Shown: in pieces, positions 11,760 through 17,125 of the stretch
Layout: the number at the start of each line of letters is the position of its first letter
Position numbering within the stretch: position 1 is the stretch's first letter
Source of the DNA: JANYJJ01 sp038241115
Lineage (GTDB): Bacteria; Pseudomonadota; Gammaproteobacteria; Burkholderiales; Burkholderiaceae_C
Assembly (NCBI GenBank): GCA_038241115.1
Contig: JBBRGA010000075.1
Location: 1 to 17,125, forward strand
Direction of reading: 5' to 3'
Length of the DNA stretch: 17,125 nucleotides
Position numbers and translations under genes: made by a program
The notes under the pieces: model-generated
Databases searched by the model: none
Told to the model about the DNA's origin: nothing
Seen by the model: only the letters and a program-made list of their open reading frames with translations

Positions 11760-12896
11760 ATGGAACGCGACCAAGCATCGAAATTCATCAATGATCTGCT
11801 GCGCTTGATGGTGTCGCGCAATGGGTCGGACTTGTTTTTGACCGCCGACTTTCCGCCGGCCATCAAGGTCGACGGCAAGGTGACCAAGGTGTCGCCCCAA
11901 CCCCTGACCGGACAGCACACGATGGCGCTGACGCGTGCGGTCATGAACGACAAGCAGGCCGCCGAATTCGAACGCACCAAAGAGTGCAACTTTGCGGTGG
12001 CCCCGCACGGCATCGGGCGGTTTCGAGTGAATGCCTTTGTGCAGCAAGGCCACATGGGTTTGGTCATGCGAACCATTCCCGCCACGCTGCCCACCATCAA
12101 GTCACTGAACCTGCCCAAGGTGCTGGAAGACATTGCCATGACGAAACGCGGCCTGGTAATTTTTGTCGGCGCGACAGGCTCGGGCAAAAGCACCTCACTG
12201 GCGGCGATGGTGGACTATCGAAACGAGAACTCGTACGGTCACATCATCACCATCGAAGACCCGGTTGAATTTGTGCATCCGCATAAAAACTGCATCGTCA
12301 CCCAGCGCGAAGTGGGCATTGATACCGAAGGCTGGGGGGCGGCGCTGAAAAACACTTTGCGCCAAGCGCCCGACGTGATTTTGATGGGCGAAATTCGCGA
12401 CCGCGAAACCATGGAACACGCCGTGGCGTTCGCAGAAACCGGCCACCTGTGCATGGCCACTTTGCATGCCAACAGCTCCAACCAGGCGCTGGACCGAATC
12501 ATCAACTTCTTCCCGGAAGAACGGCGTCAGCAGCTGCTGATGGACTTGTCGCTCAACCTGAAAGGTCTGGTTTCACAGCGCCTGCTGCCTCGTGAGCAAG
12601 GCAACGGCCGCGTGGCGGCGGTGGAGGTGTTGTTGAACACGCCGCTGATCTCAGACTTGATTTTCAAAGGCGAGGTCTCGGAAATCAAAGAGATCATGAA
12701 GCGCAGCCGAGAGTTGGGCATGCAAACCTTCGATCAGGCGCTGTTTGATTTGTTCGAAAGCCACAGCGTGACCTTTGAAGACGCACTTCGAAACGCCGAT
12801 TCGGTGAACGATTTGCGCTTGCAAATCAAGCTGCACAGCAACCGCGCACGCAACGCCGACTTGAATGCAGGCACCGAGCACATGAGCATCATGTAA
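11760..12896 (+). CDS. pilU: PilT paralogue PilU, accessory retraction ATPase
   Basis: A 378-residue paralogue of PilT that supports pilus retraction together with it. Motifs: Walker A GATGSGKST (137-145), ITIEDPVEF, Walker B DVILMGEIRD, the His box AETGHLCMATLHANSSNQAL, and the PilU-style FFPEERRQQLLMDLSLNLKGLVSQRL. The C-terminal extension after residue 345 (LRLQIKLHSNRARNADLN) is typical of PilU, which is longer than PilT. The AIRNLIRE motif of PilT is replaced by PLISDLIFKG, the diagnostic difference between the two. AGAAGG lies 8 bases ahead of the ATG. The 157-bp gap from pilT contains a hairpin, so the two genes may be partly uncoupled. Confidence 0.96.
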   Translation: MERDQASKFINDLLRLMVSRNGSDLFLTADFPPAIKVDGKVTKVSPQPLTGQHTMALTRAVMNDKQAAEFERTKECNFAVAPHGIGRFRVNAFVQQGHMGLVMRTIPATLPTIKSLNLPKVLEDIAMTKRGLVIFVGATGSGKSTSLAAMVDYRNENSYGHIITIEDPVEFVHPHKNCIVTQREVGIDTEGWGAALKNTLRQAPDVILMGEIRDRETMEHAVAFAETGHLCMATLHANSSNQALDRIINFFPEERRQQLLMDLSLNLKGLVSQRLLPREQGNGRVAAVEVLLNTPLISDLIFKGEVSEIKEIMKRSRELGMQTFDQALFDLFESHSVTFEDALRNADSVNDLRLQIKLHSNRARNADLNAGTEHMSIM

Positions 12897-12953
12897 GACG
12901 ATGACTGGCTGCGCGCAGCACCTGCTGTGTGTCGCATGCCTCACCACTTTTTA

Positions 12954-12991
12954 AACGGCCTCTTTGAGGCCGTTGACGGTTTCACTTTTTT
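12954..12991 (+). terminator. Perfect 9-bp stem hairpin after pilU
   Basis: AACGGCCTC (12954-12962), loop TTT, GAGGCCGTT (12966-12974): a perfect inverted repeat 57 bases after the pilU stop. A T6 run follows at 12986-12991, 11 bases beyond the stem, so it is not a classical U-tract. The element also sits in the 5' leader of the next gene, whose ribosome-binding GGA begins at 12992. It could act as a terminator, a processing or stability hairpin, or both. Confidence 0.5.
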
Positions 12992-13000
12992 GGAACAGCA

Positions 13001-13906
13001 ATGACCGCTCGCAGTTACGACCCCATCTCGCCGCGCAAGCTGGCATTCCTTGGCTTGGGAGTCATGGGCTACCCGATGGCAGGACACCTGCAACGTGCCG
13101 GCCACAGAGTGACGGTTTACAACCGCACTGCCAGCAAGGCGGCGCAGTGGGTGGCCGAGTACGGTGGCGGGTCGGGTGGCAAGCGCGCCGACACGCCACG
13201 CGCTGCAGCGGCCGAGGCCGACATCGTGTTCGCCTGTGTGGGCAATGACAACGACCTGCGCTCGGTGGTGTCAGGCGACTCGGGCGCACTGGCAGGCATG
13301 AAGCCAGGCGCCATTTTTTGCGACCACACCACCGCATCCGCCTTGATCGCGCGCGAGCTGAGCGCGGCAGCCGCAGCCAGAGGTTTGCACTTTGTCGACG
13401 CGCCCGTCTCAGGCGGCAATCTGGGCGCCATCAACGGTGCGCTGACTGTGATGTGCGGCGGCGGTGCCGAAGCATTTGCAGCGGTGCAGCCGGTGGCGAT
13501 GGCGTTTTCCAAGGCCGTCACCTTGCTGGGTGACAGTGGCGCAGGCCAGCTCGCCAAAATGGTCAATCAAATTGCCATCGCCGGCATGGTGCAAGGCTTG
13601 GCCGAGGCGATTGCCTTCGGCGAAAAAGCCGGCCTCGACATGAAATCTGTGCTCGGCGTGATCGGCAAGGGTGCCGCGCAAAGCTGGCAACTCGACAACC
13701 GCGGCCCGACCATGGTGGACAGCAAATTCGACTTCGGCTTTGCGGTGGACTGGATGCGCAAAGACTTGGGGCTCGTGCTCGACGAGGCCAAACACAACGG
13801 TGCGCGCTTGCCGGTGACGGCGTTGGTCGATCAGTTTTACGCCGACTTGCAAGCTCAGGGCGGCAACCGCCAAGACACCTCCAGCCTGATCAAACGATTG
13901 CGCTGA
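13001..13906 (+). CDS. NAD(P)-dependent beta-hydroxyacid dehydrogenase (3-hydroxyisobutyrate dehydrogenase family)
   Basis: A 301-residue enzyme of the family that includes 3-hydroxyisobutyrate dehydrogenase, tartronate semialdehyde reductase and glyoxylate/succinic semialdehyde reductases. The N-terminal Rossmann fold shows LAFLGLGVMGYPMAGHL (G18, G20, G23), followed by VTVYNRTASKA; N41 and R42 in place of an acidic residue suggest possible NADP preference. DHTTAS (108-113) and FVDAPVSGG (131-139) are the substrate-binding loop, and GQLAKMVNQ carries the catalytic K186 with N189. The C-terminal all-helical domain ends with the usual KDLGLVLDEA segment. The exact substrate is not decidable from sequence. 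GGA lies six bases before the ATG. It stands alone between pilU and the convergent dolP block. Confidence 0.93.
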   Translation: MTARSYDPISPRKLAFLGLGVMGYPMAGHLQRAGHRVTVYNRTASKAAQWVAEYGGGSGGKRADTPRAAAAEADIVFACVGNDNDLRSVVSGDSGALAGMKPGAIFCDHTTASALIARELSAAAAARGLHFVDAPVSGGNLGAINGALTVMCGGGAEAFAAVQPVAMAFSKAVTLLGDSGAGQLAKMVNQIAIAGMVQGLAEAIAFGEKAGLDMKSVLGVIGKGAAQSWQLDNRGPTMVDSKFDFGFAVDWMRKDLGLVLDEAKHNGARLPVTALVDQFYADLQAQGGNRQDTSSLIKRLR

Positions 13907-13959
13907 AGGGCCTGCCTGGCGACCTGCCTTGCCCCTTGTTTGGCTGCTTGTCTGACAAC

Positions 13960-14622
13960 TTATTTGGTGACCGGGGTGTCGGTCGGTTGGGCGGTTTTCG
14001 GGGTCGTCTGAGCCAGCTCGGCTTCGCTGACGATCTCGAACACACGCACGACTTTTTGCACGCCAGAAACAGACCGCGCCAAATCTGAAGCGCGAGTGGC
14101 TTCGCGTTCGGTCACGCGGCCCATGAGGTAGACCGTGCCGCGCTCGGTCACTACCTTGAAAGCGTTCGACAGCACGTCCCGCGCGTCGACAAACGAAGCT
14201 TTCACTTTGCTGGTGAGCAAGGTGTCGTTCGAGCGGCTCGTCAGCGTCGTCGACCCCGCTACGGCCAATTCATTGACGGTGGAGCGCACGTTTTCGATGC
14301 GCGCGATGCCTTGCTCCACGGCGATTTTGTCGGCTTCCGTGGGTACCTCGCCGGTGATGAGCACCATGCGGTTGAAGCTGGTGGCGCTGACGTGGCCGCG
14401 ATCGCCCACCACCTCTTTGACGCGACTGAGCACCTTCAATTCGATGGCTTGGTCGTCGATTTGCGTTCCCGACGTGCGGCGGTCGGTGACCATCAACGTG
14501 CTGCCCAACATGGCACCGCCAATGATGAGAGGGGCACAGGCCGACAAGCCGCTCAAAGCGGTCACCAGCGCAAGGCCGACGAAGAGAAAGCGCTCGCATC
14601 GTTTAGAGGAAGTGCGGGTCAT
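13960..14622 (-). CDS. dolP: BON-domain outer-membrane lipoprotein, DolP (YraP)-like
   Basis: A 220-residue lipoprotein: a signal helix (FLFVGLALVTALSG) and lipobox LSAC with C29 as the lipidated residue, then two BON domains at about residues 58-128 (DDQAIELKVLSRVKEV ... VLITGEVPTEADKIAVEQG) and 137-205 (NDTLLTSKVKASFVDA ... VYLMGRVTEREATRA). Each has the family's conserved glycine strand. DolP binds anionic lipids and localises to the division site in E. coli, supporting outer membrane integrity. The assignment is reinforced by order: yraN, a SIS protein, then dolP, as in E. coli yraN-diaA-dolP. The ATG at 14622 gives a clean signal peptide and has GGA seven bases upstream; an ATG at 14670 would add an unlikely 16-residue leader. 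The C-terminus is a Thr/Pro-rich tail. Confidence 0.92.
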   Translation of the reverse strand: MTRTSSKRCERFLFVGLALVTALSGLSACAPLIIGGAMLGSTLMVTDRRTSGTQIDDQAIELKVLSRVKEVVGDRGHVSATSFNRMVLITGEVPTEADKIAVEQGIARIENVRSTVNELAVAGSTTLTSRSNDTLLTSKVKASFVDARDVLSNAFKVVTERGTVYLMGRVTEREATRASDLARSVSGVQKVVRVFEIVSEAELAQTTPKTAQPTDTPVTK

Positions 14623-14666
14623 GTGGCAGTCCGTTTTTGAAAGAGATCGTAAATGTGGATGTGAAT

Positions 14667-15260
14667 TCACTGCGCTTCAGAGCCCAGCAGTTGCACATCT
14701 ACTGCGTCGCACAAGCAGTGCACCACGAGCAGATGAACCTCCTGAATGCGGGCGGTGCGTTCGTGCGGCACGCAAATGTGGACATCGGTTTCAAGCAGCA
14801 GATTGCGCATCTTGCCGCCGTCGCGCCCCGTGAGCGCGATGACGGCCATTTCTTTGGCGTGCGCGGCGTCAACGGCCGCCAACACGTTGGCAGAGTTGCC
14901 ACTGGTGGTGATGGCCAGCAAAACATCGCCTGGCGAGCCAATGGCTTGCACTTGCTTGGAGAAGATGGCGTTGAAGTCGTAGTCGTTGCCCACCGCCGTC
15001 AAGATGGAGCTGTCTGTTGTGAGGGCGATGGCCGCCAATCCGGGGCGCTCGCGCTCGAAGCGGCCTACAAATTCGGCCGCGAAATGTTGGGCGTCACCAG
15101 CTGAACCGCCGTTGCCGCAAACCAGCACTTTGCCCCCCGATGTGATGCAACCCATCAAGGTGCCGACCGCGTCGGCAATCGGTTTGGCGAGGACCTCGGC
15201 TGCCGCGTATTTCAGGTCGGCGCTGTCAAAAAAATGTTGTTGTATTCGTTGTTCAAGCAT
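14667..15260 (-). CDS. gmhA: SIS-domain phosphoheptose isomerase (GmhA-like; in the DiaA position)
   Basis: A 197-residue sugar isomerase-domain protein. Key motifs are CGNGGSAGDAQHFAAE (residues 48-63), LTTDSSILTAVGNDY, ISKQV-like FSKQVQAIGSPGDVLLAITTSGNSANVL, IALTGRDGGKM and RTARIQEVHLLVVHCLCD. The residues that bind metal in GmhA, aligned as H59, E63, Q173 and H181, are all present. E. coli DiaA, the non-enzymatic DnaA-binding paralogue encoded at the same syntenic place, has Asn at the last of these. The sequence therefore favours an active D-sedoheptulose 7-phosphate isomerase for lipopolysaccharide heptose synthesis, though a DnaA-binding role cannot be excluded. The ATG at 15260 is chosen because the upstream frame to 15446 encodes nothing family-like. 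dolP starts 44 bp downstream, so they are probably co-transcribed. Confidence 0.9.
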   Translation of the reverse strand: MLEQRIQQHFFDSADLKYAAAEVLAKPIADAVGTLMGCITSGGKVLVCGNGGSAGDAQHFAAEFVGRFERERPGLAAIALTTDSSILTAVGNDYDFNAIFSKQVQAIGSPGDVLLAITTSGNSANVLAAVDAAHAKEMAVIALTGRDGGKMRNLLLETDVHICVPHERTARIQEVHLLVVHCLCDAVDVQLLGSEAQ

Positions 15261-15355
15261 GGTGTCTCGATGATATGACAGCGTCTTACGCGGCCTCACC
15301 TGTGCAGCCCTTGCGGCGGCTGTTGCCCTGCTCTTGCTTTGCTCTCGCCAAGCGC

Positions 15356-15383
15356 TTGCAACGCTCTTGCAACGCTCTTGCAA
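15356..15383. repeat. Three TTGCAA palindromes phased at 11 bp upstream of gmhA
   Basis: TTGCAA, a self-complementary hexamer, occurs at 15356-15361, 15367-15372 and 15378-15383, exactly 11 bases apart. The spacer cgctc is identical in the last two units, giving an 11-bp tandem repeat. It lies in the 155-bp gap between yraN and gmhA, about 100 bases upstream of the gmhA ATG. One helical turn of spacing suits repeated protein binding on one DNA face. It could equally be a simple microsatellite. Confidence 0.75.
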
Positions 15384-15415
15384 AAGCAACGTGCTCACCG
15401 TGCATGCCCGCCGGC

Positions 15416-15784
15416 TCAAGCAGCATCGAACGCTGCCTTCAACCACTCAATCTTGTCGCCCTCGATGGCCACCACGTCAAATCGGCAGGCGGGTGGCGTC
15501 GCAAACTTTCGCAAGTAATGGCGCGCTGCCAAAATCAAACTGCGCTGCTTGGACGGCGTCACGCTCGCCGCGGCGCCGCCGAAGCCGGAAGTCTTGCGCG
15601 CCTTTACCTCGACGAACACCAGCGTGCCGTCGCGGTCGCGGCAAATTAAATCAACTTCAGCGCCGCGAGCGTTGGGGCCAGCGGCAACCCGATAATTGCG
15701 CTGCACCAAGGTCAGGCCTTGACGCTGCAAATGGGCCCATGCCCTGTCCTCACCACTGTCTCCCACTTGCTTCGTTGTGACCAC
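15416..15784 (-). CDS. yraN: YraN family (UPF0102) nuclease-fold protein
   Basis: A 122-residue small protein with the restriction-endonuclease-like fold of the YraN family. Visible conserved parts are TKQVGDSGEDRAWAHLQRQG (E12), ARGAEVDLICRDRDGTLVFVEVKAR with E43, D45, E59 and K61 arranged as in PD-(D/E)xK nucleases, then SVTPSKQRSLILAARHYL and CRFDVVAIEGDKIEWLKAAF. The family's cellular role is poorly defined. The likely start is the GTG at 15784, giving MVTTKQVGD as in relatives; another GTG at 15790 adds two residues, and the longer open frame to 15994 is antisense to rsmI. The start region overlaps that of the divergent rsmI by 8 bases. In E. coli lpoA separates these two genes; here it is absent. 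Confidence 0.93.
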   Translation of the reverse strand: MVTTKQVGDSGEDRAWAHLQRQGLTLVQRNYRVAAGPNARGAEVDLICRDRDGTLVFVEVKARKTSGFGGAAASVTPSKQRSLILAARHYLRKFATPPACRFDVVAIEGDKIEWLKAAFDAA

Positions 15785-16700
15785 ACCCACCGCCTCTTTG
15801 TTGCTGCAAGCCGCTGCCGCTGCGGCAGGCTCGCAGCAGTATCCGGCAGGCGCTTTGTACGTGGTCGCCTCGCCGATCGGTAATTTGGCCGACCTGAGTT
15901 TGCGCGCCGTACACGTGCTGAGTTTGGTGGACGCCGTGGGCTGCGAAGACACTCGCCACAGCGCGCCATTGATGCGCCATTTGGGCTTGGACAAGCCCTT
16001 GATTGCGCTGCATCAACACAACGAACGTGCGGCCTCGGCGGCGGTGATTTCTCGTTTGTCGGCGGGCGAACGCGTGGCCTACATGAGCGATGCAGGCACA
16101 CCCGCCATCAGCGATCCCGGCGCTGTGTTGGTGGCAGCGGTGCAAGCGGCCGGCTTCATCACCGTGGCCATTCCCGGCGCCAGCAGCGCAGTTGCCGCGT
16201 TGAGCGTTTCGGGCGACACGCAGGCAGCTTCGGCCGGTTCGGGCTTTACGTTCACCGGCTTTTTGCCCAGCAAAGGCGGCGAGCGAGTGGCGGCATTGCA
16301 AGCCCTTGCCGACTCTTCAGCGACACAGGTTTTGTTCGAGGCGCCTCACCGCATTGAAGCGCTGGCTTCGTCACTGTCAAACGCCTGCGGGGTGCGCAAA
16401 GTCACACTGTGCCGAGAACTGACCAAGCAGTTCGAGACGGTGGCCACGATGCCCGCCGAAGCTTTGCCTGCCTGGCTGGCCGCCGACGCCAACCGCCTGC
16501 GCGGCGAATTTGTTTTGGTGGTTCATGCCAAAGCCGCGGCCATCGACGTCAACGAGGCTGCAAGACACGACCGCACGCTGCAAACACTGCTGGCCGAGCT
16601 GCCGCTCAAACAAGCCGTTGCCTTGGCGGCCGAGCTGACCGGCGCGCCGCGCAATGCTTTGTATGCGCGCGCGCTGACCTTGAAAAATAACGCCAGTTGA
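15777..16700 (+). CDS. rsmI: 16S rRNA (cytidine(1402)-2'-O)-methyltransferase RsmI
   Basis: A 307-residue SAM-dependent tetrapyrrole-methylase-fold enzyme that 2'-O-methylates C1402 of 16S rRNA in the decoding centre. Motifs in order: LYVVASPIGNLADLSLRA (28-45), VGCEDTRHSAPLMRHLGL, LHQHNER, VAYMSDAGTPAISDPGAVLV (100-119), VAIPGASSAVAALSVSG, FTGFLPSKGGER, VLFEAPHRI, VTLCRELTKQFET and GEFVLVVHA, with the usual C-terminal helical region ending RNALYARAL. No ATG exists ahead of the core, so a GTG at 15777 is taken. TTG codons at 15798 and 15801 are alternatives that would avoid overlap with yraN. No good Shine-Dalgarno is seen. Its promoter must lie inside yraN coding sequence. Confidence 0.95.
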   Translation: MTTPTASLLLQAAAAAAGSQQYPAGALYVVASPIGNLADLSLRAVHVLSLVDAVGCEDTRHSAPLMRHLGLDKPLIALHQHNERAASAAVISRLSAGERVAYMSDAGTPAISDPGAVLVAAVQAAGFITVAIPGASSAVAALSVSGDTQAASAGSGFTFTGFLPSKGGERVAALQALADSSATQVLFEAPHRIEALASSLSNACGVRKVTLCRELTKQFETVATMPAEALPAWLAADANRLRGEFVLVVHAKAAAIDVNEAARHDRTLQTLLAELPLKQAVALAAELTGAPRNALYARALTLKNNAS

Positions 16701-16784
16701 CACAGGCCGCCGGCTGTGGGCAGTGCGTGACCTGGACGGCTCAAGCCACTCGCCCATCGGCCTGCGCCGTCGGCCTTGATTCGA

Positions 16785-17125
16785 TCAGCCCTTGACCGCT
16801 GTTTGCGCGTCGTGCTTTTGGTGACGAATGTCTTTGCTGGCGCGGTTTTGCATATGGCTCAAGTGTTTGCGCTCAGCTTTCGTGACCGTGCCGTCTGCCT
16901 TGGCTTTGGCTTCCACACGGTTGATGGCGGCTTGCTCTTTCTCCAATCGATACGTTTCTTTGGCATTCAACTGACCCGACGCCACACCTTGCTGGATGCG
17001 CGCGTCTTGCTTGACTTCGCGGGCATCCACGCGCGGCGTTGCGGGTGCGGCGGATGGGGCGGCCGACTGTGCAAAGCTGTTGACTGAAACAAGCGCAAGG
17101 GCAGCGGTCGCAATGAGCGTTTTGA
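16785..17125 (-). CDS. Small exported charged protein, 5' end outside window
   Basis: The minus-strand frame enters at the right window edge and runs 113 residues to a TGA. It begins inside a Sec signal peptide (KTLIATAALALVSVNSFAQS), so the start codon lies just beyond 17125. The mature part is highly charged and helical, with ARIQQGVASGQLNAKETYRL followed by a KADGTVTKAERKHLSHMQNR segment that reads like an EF-hand-style DG.x.T..E pattern, and a basic tail. I recognise the general type: small periplasmic proteins with RIQQGV.SGQLT..E and akaDG.vT..Er motifs, common and uncharacterised in Burkholderiales. No function is assigned. It is convergent with rsmI; the 84-bp gap has only weak inverted repeats. 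Confidence 0.8.
   Translation of the reverse strand, partial: KTLIATAALALVSVNSFAQSAAPSAAPATPRVDAREVKQDARIQQGVASGQLNAKETYRLEKEQAAINRVEAKAKADGTVTKAERKHLSHMQNRASKDIRHQKHDAQTAVKG

Noticed and set aside
15352..15383. CRISPR-like or small-RNA repeat
   Set aside because: The 11-bp period is far too short for CRISPR, and I see no promoter or terminator framing a small RNA.
14667..15446. Longer SIS-domain protein starting at 15446
   Set aside because: The additional 62 residues are Cys/Arg/Ser-rich and unlike any GmhA/DiaA N-terminus; MLEQRIQQHF at 15260 matches the family start.
16701..16784. Bidirectional terminator between rsmI and the right-hand exported protein gene
   Set aside because: Only short, mismatched inverted repeats (for example around the CACAG...CTGTG at 16700-16718) and no T-run on either strand.

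Overview
The window looks like a piece of a betaproteobacterial chromosome, most likely Burkholderiales of the Comamonadaceae type (Rhodoferax, Polaromonas, Limnohabitans-like). The grounds are high GC with frequent TTG leucine codons, the yggS-pilT-pilU order, the rsmI/yraN/gmhA/dolP block, and the style of the major facilitator superfamily (MFS) transporter. This placement rests on protein character and gene order, not on a database search. I see no tRNA, rRNA, CRISPR array, insertion sequence or phage gene, and coding density is very high (the longest gap without a gene is about 230 bp).

Layout. (1) Positions 1-1941, minus strand: an ECF-like sigma factor followed by an MFS transporter that runs off the left edge. 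The transporter has an in-frame amber codon between a plausible ATG and its first membrane segment. (2) 2093-4582, plus strand: an OmpR-type response regulator and a HAMP-containing sensor kinase, divergent from the sigma factor. (3) 4812-9747, plus strand: a six-gene operon made of a 2Fe-2S subunit and a Tat-exported molybdopterin subunit of the xanthine dehydrogenase / isoquinoline 1-oxidoreductase (IorAB) class, then soxX, soxY, soxZ and soxA. (4) 9762-12896: yggS (minus), then divergently pilT and pilU. (5) 13001-13906: a beta-hydroxyacid dehydrogenase. (6) 13960-15784, minus: dolP-like lipoprotein, gmhA-like SIS isomerase and yraN, head to head with rsmI (plus, 15777-16700). (7) 16785-17125, minus: the body of a small exported charged protein whose start lies beyond the window.

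The part that deserves attention is the operon at 4812-9747. It encodes an apparently all-periplasmic redox module: an IorAB-type molybdenum hydroxylase joined by overlapping stop/start codons to the sulfur carrier SoxYZ and the cytochrome pair SoxX/SoxA, with neither soxB (sulfohydrolase) nor soxCD (sulfane dehydrogenase) alongside. The SoxY homologue keeps the carrier cysteine near its C-terminus but not the canonical GGCGG tail (it ends AACIET). SoxA carries both CXXCH haem motifs plus the late cysteine, with an 18-bp tandem-repeat insertion directly after haem site 1. This suggests a Sox-derived carrier and cytochrome system whose partner is a xanthine-dehydrogenase-family enzyme. The two-component system just upstream on the same strand is a candidate regulator. 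The function of the combined module is inference.
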